Position numbers and translations under genes: made by a program. From positions 1 to 21,710 of the forward strand of contig CAMLJA010000005.1 in NCBI GenBank assembly GCA_946480065.1: a stretch of 21,710 bases of DNA, read 5' to 3'. How positions within the stretch are numbered: the first letter of the stretch is position 1; each line of letters opens with the position of its first letter. This DNA is from an uncultured Thermomonas sp. Its GTDB lineage: Bacteria; Pseudomonadota; Gammaproteobacteria; Xanthomonadales; Xanthomonadaceae. The notes beneath the pieces were generated by a model. It made no database searches. It was not told the origin of the DNA and saw nothing but the letters and a program-made list of their open reading frames with translations. Positions 10,927 to 19,334 of this stretch are shown here, piece after piece.

Positions 10927-12795
10927 ATGCTCGAATATTCCCGCTGGAAGTACCTCACCATCCTGATTGTTCTGGCGTTCAGCGTGCTCTACGCGGTGCC
11001 GAACATGTTTCCGCAGGATCCTGCCGTGCAGGTCACCGCCAACCGCGGTTCGACCATTGACGCCGGATTGCAGCAGCGGGTCGAGGCGGCGCTGAAGAAG
11101 GCCGGCGTGCCGGTCAAGGCGACCGAGATCGGGAAGGACGGCAACCTGCTGGTGCGCACGCCCACGGATGACGACCAGACCCGGGCGTCCGAGGTCATCC
11201 GCGACGAGCTCGGCAGCGGCTATGTGGTGGCGCTGAACGAGGCGTCCACCGTGCCGGGCTGGCTGCAGGCGATCGGCGCCAAGTCGATGTCGCTGGGCCT
11301 TGACCTGCGCGGCGGCGTCTATTTCCTGATGCAGGTGGACAGGCAGGCGGCGCTGGGCAAGCGCTTCGACGCCACCGCCGAGGACATGCGGGTGCTGCTG
11401 CGCGACAACCGCATCCGCTACACCTCGGTCGAGCCGCGCGCCGACGGCACCGTGGTCGCCACCCTGGGCCAAGGCCAGGACGCCGCCAAGGCGCGCCAGC
11501 TGTTCGCCCGCGACATGCCGACCTACCAGGTCGAGGTGGAGGGCAACACGGTCTCGGTGCGGATCCCGCAGGCCGAGCTGGACAAGATGCTGACCGACGC
11601 GGTGCAGCAGAACATCGGCACCCTCGCGAACCGCATCAACGAGCTCGGCGTGGCCGAGCCGATCATCCAGCGCCAGGGCGCCGACCAGGTGGCGGTGCAG
11701 CTGCCGGGCGTGCAGGACACCGCGCAGGCCAAGCGCATCCTGGGCGCAACCGCCACCCTGGAGTACCGCGGGGTGGTCGAGGGCAACGCCTACGAGGCGC
11801 GCGACAACGGCACGGTTCCCCCCGAGGCGCGCGTGTACGAGCGCAAGGAAATCGGTGCGGACGGCAAGCCAGTCCCGGTGCTGCTCAACAAGCGCGTCAT
11901 CGTGTCCGGCGACCAGTTGCAGAGCGCCTCGGCGTTCTTCGATTCGCAGACCGGCACGCCGGCGGTGCGGGTGCGGCTGAACAGCCTTGGCGGCCAGCGC
12001 ATGTTCGACTACTCCAGCGAGCATGTGGGCAAGCTCATGGCGACGGTCTACATCGAGCGAATCCCGGAAGTGAAGCTCGTGGATGGCAAGGAAGTGCGCA
12101 CCACCCGTGTCAACGAGCAGGTGATCCAGGTCGCGACCATCCTGAGCACGCTGGGCCGCGAGTTCCAGACGACAGGCCTGGAAAGCATGAAGGAAGCCAG
12201 CGATATCGCGCTGCTGCTCCGGGCCGGCTCGCTGGCGGCGCCGATGGACATCGTCGACGAGCGCACCATCGGCCCGAGCCTTGGCAAGGAGAACATCGAG
12301 CGCGGCCTGAAGGCGGTGGTGTCCTCCTTCGTCTTTGCCCTGGTGTTCTTCCTGTTCTACTACCGCGTATTCGGCCTGATCACCTGTCTTGCGCTGCTGA
12401 TCAACCTGCTGATGGTGTTCGCGCTGATGTCGGTGCTCGGAGCCACGATGAGCCTGCCGGGTCTCGCCGGCATCGCATTGACGGTCGGCATGTCGGTGGA
12501 CGCCAACGTGCTGATCAACGAGCGCATCCGCGAGGAATTGCGATTGGGGTTGCCACCGCAGAGGGCGATCGCGGAGGGCTACGACCGCGCGTCCGGCACC
12601 ATCCTCGACGCCAACGTCACCGCGTTCCTCGCCGGACTGGCGATGGCGGTGTTCGGCACCGGCCCGCTGCGCGGTTTCGGCATTACCACGATGCTCGGCA
12701 TCGCCACCTCGGCCTATACCGCGGTCTCGGTGTCGCGTGGCATCGCCACGCTGATCTACGGCGGCAAGCGCAAGCTCAAGTCGGTCGCGATCTAA
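10927..12795 (+). CDS. secD: Protein translocase subunit SecD
   Basis: A 622-residue protein, close to E. coli SecD. One N-terminal membrane helix (about 8-27) precedes a large periplasmic P1 region that opens with the SecD signature LGLDLRGGVYFLMQVD (D126). The C-terminal part (about 455-615) has five membrane helices and the conserved TVGMSVDANVLINERIREE around D525. SecD and SecF use the proton gradient to help pull exported proteins through SecYEG. ATG 10927 has AGGG upstream, and the family start MLEYSRWKY is good. The 55-nt spacer after yajC contains nothing notable. The 3' half shows more AT-ending and rare codons than its neighbours. Confidence 0.97.
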   Translation: MLEYSRWKYLTILIVLAFSVLYAVPNMFPQDPAVQVTANRGSTIDAGLQQRVEAALKKAGVPVKATEIGKDGNLLVRTPTDDDQTRASEVIRDELGSGYVVALNEASTVPGWLQAIGAKSMSLGLDLRGGVYFLMQVDRQAALGKRFDATAEDMRVLLRDNRIRYTSVEPRADGTVVATLGQGQDAAKARQLFARDMPTYQVEVEGNTVSVRIPQAELDKMLTDAVQQNIGTLANRINELGVAEPIIQRQGADQVAVQLPGVQDTAQAKRILGATATLEYRGVVEGNAYEARDNGTVPPEARVYERKEIGADGKPVPVLLNKRVIVSGDQLQSASAFFDSQTGTPAVRVRLNSLGGQRMFDYSSEHVGKLMATVYIERIPEVKLVDGKEVRTTRVNEQVIQVATILSTLGREFQTTGLESMKEASDIALLLRAGSLAAPMDIVDERTIGPSLGKENIERGLKAVVSSFVFALVFFLFYYRVFGLITCLALLINLLMVFALMSVLGATMSLPGLAGIALTVGMSVDANVLINERIREELRLGLPPQRAIAEGYDRASGTILDANVTAFLAGLAMAVFGTGPLRGFGITTMLGIATSAYTAVSVSRGIATLIYGGKRKLKSVAI

Positions 12796-12808
12796 GGAAG
12801 CACTGCAG

Positions 12809-13771
12809 ATGAAGCCTTTCAATGTGTTCCCGTACGACAGCAACATCGACTTCATGCGCGTGCGCTGGATATCGCTCGGCGTGGCCTTGCTGCTGATGGT
12901 GGTCGCGATCGGCTCGATGGTGACCCGTGGCTTCAACTTCGCGCTGGACTTCACGGGTGGCATAGGCGTGGAACTGCGCTATGCGCAGGAGCCGAACGTC
13001 GACAAGGTGCGCGACCAACTGGACGCGGCTGGCTTCCACGGCGCGCAGGTACAGAACTTCGGCAGCGGCAACGACCTGCTGGTCCGCCTGCAGGCGGAAG
13101 GCAAGCAGGAGGGTGGGCCCGACCAGGCCGCCAGCATCGGCGATGCGGTCGCGAAGGCGGCATCACTCCCCGGCAACGTGGCGGAGAAGCGCAGCAGCTC
13201 GGTGATCAGCGCCCAGGTAGGCAAGGACCTGGCCTTGAAGGGCCTGTACGCGGTGCTCTTCGTGATCATCGGCTTCCTGGGCTATATCTCGCTGCGCTTC
13301 GAGAAGAAGTTCGCGGTGGCGGCGATCATCACCACCCTGCACGACGTGCTGATCTGCGCCGGCTGGTTCGCGCTCAGCGGGCACGAGTTCGACCTCAACG
13401 TGCTGGCCGGCATCCTGTCGGTGATGGGCTTCTCGATCAACGACACCATCGTGGTGTTCGACCGCGTGCGCGAGAACTTCAAGTCGCTGCGGCTGGCGCC
13501 GGAGGACGTGCTCAACAAGTCGATCAACCAGACCCTGTCGCGCACCGTCATCACTTCGTTTGTCGCGTTCCTGACCGTGTTCGCCCTGTACCTGTACGGC
13601 GGCGATTCGCTGCGCGGCATGGCGGAGTCGCAGATGATCGGGATCGTGATCGGCACCCTGTCCTCGATCTTCATCGCCTGCCCGCTGCTGACCCTGAGGT
13701 TCCTGAAGGTCAGCAAGCAGGACCTGATGCCGAAGGCCAAGGACGAGGAGGCGCTGGCGCGCCGTCCCTGA
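12809..13771 (+). CDS. secF: Protein translocase subunit SecF
   Basis: A 320-residue protein, near the E. coli length. It has one N-terminal helix (about 22-41), the DFTGGIGVELRY signature at the start of the periplasmic loop, and five C-terminal helices containing LAGILSVMGFSINDTIVVFDRVREN. It partners SecD in the membrane. The ribosome binding site AGGAAG begins in the secD stop codon, 8 nt before ATG 12809, so the pair is co-translated. The first third uses ATA isoleucine codons (two seen), which are otherwise very rare in this window. The 3' end is followed by a strong terminator. Confidence 0.97.
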   Translation: MKPFNVFPYDSNIDFMRVRWISLGVALLLMVVAIGSMVTRGFNFALDFTGGIGVELRYAQEPNVDKVRDQLDAAGFHGAQVQNFGSGNDLLVRLQAEGKQEGGPDQAASIGDAVAKAASLPGNVAEKRSSSVISAQVGKDLALKGLYAVLFVIIGFLGYISLRFEKKFAVAAIITTLHDVLICAGWFALSGHEFDLNVLAGILSVMGFSINDTIVVFDRVRENFKSLRLAPEDVLNKSINQTLSRTVITSFVAFLTVFALYLYGGDSLRGMAESQMIGIVIGTLSSIFIACPLLTLRFLKVSKQDLMPKAKDEEALARRP

Positions 13772-13796
13772 CCGCCCGGCGGGACCCGGAAACGAA

Positions 13797-13824
13797 AAGG
13801 CCGCGCGATGCGCGGCCTTCTTTT
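13797..13824. terminator. Bidirectional intrinsic terminator between secF and suhB
   Basis: AAGGCCGCGC (13797-13806) pairs perfectly with GCGCGGCCTT (13810-13819) around a 3-nt loop. A CTTTT run follows on the plus strand and a TTTTCGTTT-type run on the minus strand. It lies between two convergent genes, 25 bp after the secF stop and 22 bp after the suhB stop, so it can end both transcripts. Confidence 0.9.
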
Positions 13825-13845
13825 GCCAGGGGCTGTGGAGGCGGG

Positions 13846-14664
13846 TCAGGCGGTCGCGGCGGCGTAGCCGGACTGCACGATGGCCTTCTGCAGCTCGGCG
13901 CTGAGCTTCTGGTTGCCGGCCACCAGCGCGCGGCCGTGGATGCCGCGGGCGTCCATCGGGCCGGTGGCGCCGCCGCGGAAGTCGCAGACCCGGCCGCCGG
14001 CCTCGCGCACCAGCAGCACGCCGGCGGCGATGTCCCAGGGCTTCACCCCGGCCTCGAAGTAGCCGTCCACCCGCCCGCAGGCCACGTAGGCCAGGTCGAG
14101 CGCGGCCGACCCGGTGCGGCGGATGTCCTCGGCGTCGCGCAGCAGGGCGCGCACGCACTCCAGCTGGGCCGGCGCGCGCTCGCGCTCGCGCGGCGGGAAG
14201 CCGGTGGCCAGCACCGCGCCGTTGAGGTCGCGACGCTCGGCCACCCGGATGCGGCGGTCGTTGAGGACCGCGCCGCTGCCGCGGCTGGCGGTGAACAGCT
14301 CGTTGCGCAGCGGGTCGAACACCACGCCGTGCTGCGGCTCGCCGCCCTCGACCAGGGCGATCGACACGCACCAGTGCGGGAAGCCGCGCAGGTAGTTGCT
14401 GGTGCCGTCCAGCGGGTCGATCACGAACACCGAGTGGCCCTTGCCCTGCACCCCGCCTTCCTCGCCGATGATGGCGAACTCGGGGTGCGCGCGGCGCAGC
14501 TCCTTGATGGCGGCCTTCTCGGCTTCCTCGTCCATCTCGCTGGCGAAGTCCATCCGGTCCTTCTCGACCACCGCGATCGCGTCCAGCTTGTGCATGCCGC
14601 GCAGGAGGGCGTTGCCGGCCGCGCGGGCCGCCTTGACCATGACATTGACCACGGGTTTCTGCAT
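13846..14664 (-). CDS. suhB: Inositol monophosphatase family protein SuhB
   Basis: A 272-residue protein of the FIG superfamily. Metal and catalytic motifs are intact: E68-E69 in IGEEGG, D83-x-x-D86-G-T in DPLDGTSNY, and W210-D211 in [16 protein letters not shown]. It dephosphorylates inositol-1-phosphate. In gammaproteobacteria SuhB also takes part in rRNA antitermination complexes and ribosome maturation, which may matter more than the phosphatase activity. [18 protein letters not shown] is the conserved start, so ATG 14664 is preferred over in-frame upstream starts that run antisense into trmJ. The Shine-Dalgarno is weak (GAGG about 10 nt upstream). It is convergent with secF and divergent from trmJ. 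Confidence 0.95.
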   Translation of the reverse strand: MQKPVVNVMVKAARAAGNALLRGMHKLDAIAVVEKDRMDFASEMDEEAEKAAIKELRRAHPEFAIIGEEGGVQGKGHSVFVIDPLDGTSNYLRGFPHWCVSIALVEGGEPQHGVVFDPLRNELFTASRGSGAVLNDRRIRVAERRDLNGAVLATGFPPRERERAPAQLECVRALLRDAEDIRRTGSAALDLAYVACGRVDGYFEAGVKPWDIAAGVLLVREAGGRVCDFRGGATGPMDARGIHGRALVAGNQKLSAELQKAIVQSGYAAATA

Positions 14665-14741
14665 GGCGAAGCGCCTCGGGACGAAGGAGGGAAGGGGACG
14701 GCGGCGGCAAAGAACGGCCGGGCACGCGGGCCCGGCGGCGC

Positions 14742-14747
14742 AGTTTA
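14742..14747 (-). promoter_or_regulatory. -10 element of the suhB promoter
   Basis: On the minus strand the hexamer reads TAAACT, a good TAnnnT match that would give a leader of about 70 nt. It overlaps the plus-strand TACCAT proposed for trmJ by two bases. Confidence 0.4.
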
Positions 14748-14751
14748 CCAT
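14746..14751 (+). promoter_or_regulatory. -10 element of trmJ, probable leaderless promoter
   Basis: TACCAT ends exactly 6 nt before ATG 14758, the same spacing as at the MBL-fold gene. No Shine-Dalgarno lies before the ATG. It overlaps the reverse-strand TAAACT proposed for suhB. Confidence 0.4.
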
Positions 14752-14757
14752 TCGCGG

Positions 14758-15549
14758 ATGGAGACCCAGCTCGAATCCGCCGCGCCCGACCTGCGCATCG
14801 TCCTGGTCGGCACCCAGCATCCCGGCAACATCGGCTCCGCCGCCCGCGCGATGAAGACCATGGGGTTGTCGCGGCTGGTGCTGGTGGCCCCCGAGAAGGC
14901 CCCCGACCGCGACACCCACGCCATGGCTGCCGGCGCCGACGACCTGGTCGAGGCCGCCCCGGTCTTCGCCAGCCTGGCCGATGCCGTGGCCGACTGCCGT
15001 TGGGTGCTGGGATGCACCGCGCGCAGCCGCCGGATCCAGCTCGAACCCCTGCACCCGCGCGACGCCGCGCGCCGGGCCCTGCAGGCGACCGCCAGCGGCC
15101 CGGTGGCGCTGGTGTTCGGCCGCGAGCGCACCGGCCTGGACAACGAGGAGCTGCAGCTCTGCCACGCCGCCGTGCACATTCCGTCCGACCCCGCCTTCAG
15201 TTCGCTGAACCTGGCCGCGGCGGTGCAGGTGCTGAGCTACGAGCTGCGCTGCGCGATCCTGGAGGGAACCGCGCCGCCGCCGCCCGCCGCGGCGCCGGCC
15301 GCCGCCGCGCCGCCGGGCGAGGGCGCGGCCACGCACGCCGAACTGGAAGGGCTGTTCGGGCAGCTGGGCGAGACCCTGGAGCTGATCGACTTCCACAAGG
15401 GGCGGGCGCCGGAATCGGCCATGCGCAAGCTGCGCCGGCTGTACCTGCGCGCCAACCTGGACAGCGCCGAGGTGCGGCTGCTGCGGGGGGTGCTGGCGGA
15501 CGCGCAGCGGATGGCGCGGCTGGCCGGCGCGGGCGCTTCCGGGGCGTGA
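14758..15549 (+). CDS. trmJ: tRNA (cytidine/uridine-2'-O-)-methyltransferase TrmJ
   Basis: A 263-residue SPOUT-fold methyltransferase. The three family blocks are present: [20 protein letters not shown] near residues 20-40, [16 protein letters not shown], and [23 protein letters not shown], which form the knotted SAM site. After a Pro/Ala-rich linker (roughly 172-190) comes the helical C-terminal extension of TrmJ, ending in [33 protein letters not shown]. It 2'-O-methylates nucleotide 32 of several tRNAs. The ATG at 14758 follows a -10-like box with no Shine-Dalgarno. The frame is open far upstream, but only antisense to suhB. Its stop overlaps a GTG (GTGA) that may start the next gene. Confidence 0.93.
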   Translation: METQLESAAPDLRIVLVGTQHPGNIGSAARAMKTMGLSRLVLVAPEKAPDRDTHAMAAGADDLVEAAPVFASLADAVADCRWVLGCTARSRRIQLEPLHPRDAARRALQATASGPVALVFGRERTGLDNEELQLCHAAVHIPSDPAFSSLNLAAAVQVLSYELRCAILEGTAPPPPAAAPAAAAPPGEGAATHAELEGLFGQLGETLELIDFHKGRAPESAMRKLRRLYLRANLDSAEVRLLRGVLADAQRMARLAGAGASGA

Positions 15550-16556
15550 AAAATCGGTTAGGCTCGCCCGGGTCGCCTCCTGCCGCCGCCGCCTTGCCAC
15601 ACCTGCCCCGTTCCCGCCTGCCCGCGCTGGCCGGCCTGCTGACCTGCCTGCTGGCGATGGCGTCCTGGCCCGTCCGCGCGCAGCAGGCCTCCGCCCCCGC
15701 GCTGCCGGACGACGATGCGAGCGTGCTGGTGCTGGGCCGGGTCAGCGACGACCCCAAGCTGCACTACGACCAGCTCAAGCCGCTGCTGGACTACGTGGTG
15801 CCGCGGATGGCCGGCGTCGGCATCCGCAGCGGGCGCATCCTGATGGCCCGCGACCTGCAGCAGATGTCCAGCTACATGCGGCGGGGCCAGATCGACTGGG
15901 TGACCGAGACGTCCGGCAACGCGGCCTTGCTCGAGCGCCGGGCGGGCGCCCATTCGCTGCTGGTCACCGAGCGCGATGGCGCCACCCGCTACCACACGGT
16001 GTTCTTCGTGCGCCGCGACAGCCCCATCCGGGGCCTGCAGGACCTGCGCGGCCACAGCGTGGCGTTCCAGAACCCGTATTCGACCAGCGCCTACTACCTG
16101 CCGGCCAGCATGCTGCTGGAGGCGGGCCTTCGGATCGAGCCGCTGCTGACCCCGATGGACCGTGCGCCGGCCGACGCCGTGGGCTACCTGTTCGCGCGCA
16201 CCGAACTCAACATCACCACCTGGGTGCACAAGCGGCTGGTCGACGCCGGCGTGCTCAGCAACCTGGACTGGGTCAACCCGCAGCGGCTGCCGCCTTCGTT
16301 CGCCGACGACTTCCGGGTGATCGCCGAGAGCCGGGACGTGCCGCGCGCGATCATCCTGACCCGCAAGGGGATGGATCCGCGGGTGGAGGCGCGCCTGCGC
16401 GAGGTGCTGATGGAGGCCGCGCTGGACCCCGATGCGGGCGAGGTGCTGCGGCGCTTCATCGGCACCTCGCGCTTCGTCGACGTGGGCCCGGACGACCGGC
16501 GTGCCCTGGACGAACTGGCCAGGGGCGTGCTGCGGGTGCGGGCGGAGGTCGAATGA
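15546..16556 (+). CDS. PhnD-like periplasmic substrate-binding protein (phosphate/phosphonate-binding family)
   Basis: A secreted type-II periplasmic-binding protein of 336 residues from GTG 15546. It has an Arg-containing lead, a hydrophobic core ([21 protein letters not shown]) and a likely cut at VRA-QQ. The PhnD-like family is suggested by [29 protein letters not shown], the [49 protein letters not shown] block and the late [27 protein letters not shown]. No ABC permease or ATPase gene lies on either side. Its stop overlaps the start of a GGDEF-EAL membrane gene (ATGA), so it probably feeds a ligand signal to that protein. The start is uncertain: TTG 15594 gives a tighter signal peptide (320 residues) and lies behind a possible -10 box. 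Confidence 0.85.
   Translation: MKNRLGSPGSPPAAAALPHLPRSRLPALAGLLTCLLAMASWPVRAQQASAPALPDDDASVLVLGRVSDDPKLHYDQLKPLLDYVVPRMAGVGIRSGRILMARDLQQMSSYMRRGQIDWVTETSGNAALLERRAGAHSLLVTERDGATRYHTVFFVRRDSPIRGLQDLRGHSVAFQNPYSTSAYYLPASMLLEAGLRIEPLLTPMDRAPADAVGYLFARTELNITTWVHKRLVDAGVLSNLDWVNPQRLPPSFADDFRVIAESRDVPRAIILTRKGMDPRVEARLREVLMEAALDPDAGEVLRRFIGTSRFVDVGPDDRRALDELARGVLRVRAEVE
15559..15564 (+). promoter_or_regulatory. Possible -10 element for the binding-protein/GGDEF-EAL pair
   Basis: TAGGCT lies in a locally AT-richer stretch (AAAAATCGGTTAGGCT) right after the trmJ stop, unusual in this window. It is usable only if translation begins at TTG 15594, since it would lie within the coding region of the GTG 15546 form. 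Confidence 0.35.
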
Positions 16557-18691
16557 AGCGTCCCGCCTGGGGCCTGCAGTCGCGGTTCCTGGCCGCGATC
16601 GTGCTGCTGCTGGCGGTGGTGGTGCTGCTGATGGTGCTGCTGTGGAACCGCCAGCAGGCCAGCCAGCACGAGGTCAGCCGGATCACCCGGGACGCCATGC
16701 ACGGGCTGCTGTCCGAGCAGGTGCGGATCGACGGCGAGGCGGAAGTCCGCCAGCTGGCGGACGCGCTGGCGAACCCGCTGTACTACTTCGACCTCGACGC
16801 GATCGGCGCGCTGGCGCGGGCGGCGCTGCGCGAATCGGACGTCGACTACGTGCTGGTGTTCGACCCCCAGGGCCGGATCCTGCACGACGGTTCCGGCGAC
16901 ATCGCCGCGTACGGCCAGCCGATGGGCGACCCGCTGGCGCGCCCGGTGATCGCCGCCACCGCGCTGCACACGCAGGTGAGCGGGCGCGTGCTGGACGTGT
17001 CCAGCCCGATCATGATCGGCGACCAGCGCCTGGGCGGCGTGCGCATCGGCTATTCGCTGCAGGGCATGGACCGCGCCGAGGCCCAGGCGATGGCCGGGCT
17101 GCGCGCGCACATCGACGAGATCGGCCGCCGCAACCTGCTGTGGCTGCTGCTGCTGTGCGGGGCGCTGGCGGTGATCGCGCTGGCCGCGGCCACCCTGGTG
17201 CAGCGCGTGCTGGTGCGGCCCATCCGCCAGCTCGGCGACGCCGCGCGCGAGATCGAGGCGGGCAACCTGTCGCTGCCGGTCCCGCAGAGCGCGCGCGGCG
17301 ACGAACTGGGCGACCTCATCCGCACCTTCGGCCGCATGCGCGAGAGCGTGGCCCGCCACGACCGCGACATCCGCCGGGTGGCCTACAGCGACGCCCTGAC
17401 CGGGCTGTCGAACCGGCTGGCGTTCCGCGAATCGCTGGACCAGCGGCTGCGCGCGCTGCAGGGCGCCGGCCGCCAGCTGGCGCTGCTGTTCGCCGACATC
17501 GACGACTTCAAGCGCATCAACGACACCCTGGGGCACGAGGCCGGCGACGAGGTGCTGCTGCAGGTGGCCGGCCGCATCGACCGCGCGCTCAAGCGCATGC
17601 CCGGCGCCGACGGCATGGTGGCGCGCTTCGGCGGCGACGAGTTCGTGACCCTGCTGCAGGCGGCCGACGACGAACCCGACGTGGACGTGCGGGCGCTGGC
17701 CGCGCGGCTGGCGGACGAGCTGGTGCACGAGCTCGGGCAGCCGCTGCTGCTGCACGGGCGGCAGGTGTTCCTGGGATCGTCGATCGGGGTGGCGCTGTTC
17801 CCGGACGACGCCGACAACGCCTCGATCCTGATGAAGAACGGCGACATCGCGATGTACCAGGCGAAGGTAGCCGGCAAGAACTGCCACCGCTTCTACAGCC
17901 GCACCATGGACCAGGCGGTGGAGCGGCGCATGCGCATGGAGCACGACCTGCGCGGCGCCTGGGGCCGGGGCGAGCTCAGCCTGGCCTACCAGCCGATCTA
18001 CCGCACCCGCGACCGCGTGCTGGTCGGCGCCGAGGCGCTGCTGCGCTGGCAGCACCCCGAGGACGGCGCGGTGGCGCCGGCGGTGTTCATCGACGTGGCC
18101 GAGCAGAGCGGCCTGATCGAATCCATCGGGCCGGAGGTGCTGCGGGCCGCGTGCCGCGAGGCAGCGCAGTGGCGGACCCCGACGGGCGCCGGCGAGGCGC
18201 CGTTCGTCTCGGTCAACGTCTCGCCGCGCCAGCTGCGCAGCGGCGACCTGGTGCAGCAGATCCAGTCGGCGCTGCAGGACGCCCTGCTCCCGCCTGCGCG
18301 GCTGCACGTGGAGCTGACCGAGACCGCCGTGATCAGCGACGAGGGCCACGCGACCGCGCTGCTGGCGCGCCTGCGCGACGCCGGGGTGCGGGTGTGGCTG
18401 GACGACTTCGGCACCGGCTATTCCAGCCTCAGCCACCTGCGCCGGGTGCAGGTGGACGGCCTGAAGATCGACCGCAGCTTCATCACCGACCTGCTGCGCG
18501 ACCCCGACGACCTGGCGCTGACCAGCGCGATCGTGGCGATGGCGCATTCGATGGGCATCACCGTGGTCGCCGAGGGGGTGGAGAAGCAGGGCCAGTTCGA
18601 ACTGCTGCGCGAACGCGACTGCGACCTGGTCCAGGGCTACTGGCTGGGGCACCCGCTGGGCGCGGAGGAGTTCGCGCGGCTGCTGGTCTAG
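16553..18691 (+). CDS. Membrane-bound GGDEF-EAL c-di-GMP enzyme with periplasmic sensor region
   Basis: A 712-residue protein. TM1 (about 12-31), a periplasmic region (about 32-193) and TM2 (about 195-216) precede a HAMP domain (about 217-270), GGDEF (about 279-440) and EAL (about 455-705). The cyclase motif is intact: RFGGDEF, with GGDEF at 360-364. The RxxD inhibitory site expected at 351-354 reads GADG, so product feedback at that site is probably lost. The phosphodiesterase side is also intact: E494 in GAEALLRW, VNVSPRQL, ELTET, DDFGTGYSSL, LKIDRSF, AEGVE and QGYWLG. Either activity, or a switch between them, is possible. The start overlaps the binding-protein stop (ATGA), so the periplasmic region is the probable docking site. 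The gene is convergent with exoD, 13 bp away, with no terminator. Confidence 0.95.
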   Translation: MKRPAWGLQSRFLAAIVLLLAVVVLLMVLLWNRQQASQHEVSRITRDAMHGLLSEQVRIDGEAEVRQLADALANPLYYFDLDAIGALARAALRESDVDYVLVFDPQGRILHDGSGDIAAYGQPMGDPLARPVIAATALHTQVSGRVLDVSSPIMIGDQRLGGVRIGYSLQGMDRAEAQAMAGLRAHIDEIGRRNLLWLLLLCGALAVIALAAATLVQRVLVRPIRQLGDAAREIEAGNLSLPVPQSARGDELGDLIRTFGRMRESVARHDRDIRRVAYSDALTGLSNRLAFRESLDQRLRALQGAGRQLALLFADIDDFKRINDTLGHEAGDEVLLQVAGRIDRALKRMPGADGMVARFGGDEFVTLLQAADDEPDVDVRALAARLADELVHELGQPLLLHGRQVFLGSSIGVALFPDDADNASILMKNGDIAMYQAKVAGKNCHRFYSRTMDQAVERRMRMEHDLRGAWGRGELSLAYQPIYRTRDRVLVGAEALLRWQHPEDGAVAPAVFIDVAEQSGLIESIGPEVLRAACREAAQWRTPTGAGEAPFVSVNVSPRQLRSGDLVQQIQSALQDALLPPARLHVELTETAVISDEGHATALLARLRDAGVRVWLDDFGTGYSSLSHLRRVQVDGLKIDRSFITDLLRDPDDLALTSAIVAMAHSMGITVVAEGVEKQGQFELLRERDCDLVQGYWLGHPLGAEEFARLLV

Positions 18692-18704
18692 GCGCCGCCC
18701 GCGG

Positions 18705-19334
18705 TCACGACAGCCGGTCGAGCCACGGCTGCAGCGCCGCCAGCAGGCCGCCGGACAGCACGCCGGTAGTGGCCAGCGCCAGCGCCCCCACCGCCCACGC
18801 GGCCAGCATCAGCGCGCCGTCGCGCTCCAGCAGGGCCAGCGCGAACAGCAGCACGATGCCGCCGAACAGGTAGTTGGTCAGCGGGATCGGCAGCGCCAGC
18901 AGCACGCCCAGCAACAGCAGCAGCAGGCCGGTCCCGATCCGCGCCAGCGGATGGTCCAGCACGCCGGACAGGCGCGGCCGGACCAGCCGCTCCAGCCGCT
19001 GCAGCCACGGGTCCAGCGCGCGGTCGAAGCGCGCCAGCGCCTGGCGCTTCGGCCCGCGCCGGGCGAGGAAGCCGGGCAGCCACGGGCGCCGCAGCCCCAC
19101 CAGCAGCTGCGCCGCGATCAGCACCACCAGCGGCCCGCTGAGCGCCCCGCCGACCGGGATCGGGATGAATGCCGGCAGCGCGGCCACGAACAGCAGCATG
19201 CCGAAGGCGCGCCGGCCGAGCCCGGCCAGCAGCTCGCCGAGGTGCAGGGGTTGCGCATGGTCGCCGTCGAGCAGCGCGTCCAGCACCGCGCGGGTGCCGG
19301 CCTCGCGGCGGCCGCGCGCTTCAGTCGTGGTCAT
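18705..19334 (-). CDS. ExoD family membrane protein
   Basis: A 209-residue protein with several strongly hydrophobic segments: AFGMLLFVAALPAFIPIPV, SGPLVVLIAAQLLVGL, IGTGLLLLLLGVLLALPIPLTNYLFGGIVLLFALALLE and LMLAAWAVGALALATTGV. The LGELLAGLGRRAFGMLLFVAALPAFIPIPVGG block and the LPIPLTNYLFGG repeat of that pattern are typical of ExoD proteins. The family is named for an effect on exopolysaccharide production in rhizobia, but its biochemical role is unsettled. ATG 19334 overlaps the 3' end of the upstream CorC-like gene by 14 bp, so the two are in one transcript. The ribosome binding site is weak, as expected with coupled translation. It faces the c-di-GMP gene. Confidence 0.88.
   Translation of the reverse strand: MTTTEARGRREAGTRAVLDALLDGDHAQPLHLGELLAGLGRRAFGMLLFVAALPAFIPIPVGGALSGPLVVLIAAQLLVGLRRPWLPGFLARRGPKRQALARFDRALDPWLQRLERLVRPRLSGVLDHPLARIGTGLLLLLLGVLLALPIPLTNYLFGGIVLLFALALLERDGALMLAAWAVGALALATTGVLSGGLLAALQPWLDRLS

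Noticed and set aside
15270..15330. Pro/Ala-rich stretch of trmJ as a repeat element or insertion
   Set aside because: It keeps frame and sits between the SPOUT domain and the C-terminal helical extension, so it reads as an ordinary flexible linker in GC-rich DNA.
16184..18652. Minus-strand open frame of about 822 codons opposite the binding-protein and GGDEF-EAL genes
   Set aside because: The composition is biased (Gln, His, Val, Arg rich) with no family motif, and the plus-strand proteins are clearly real.
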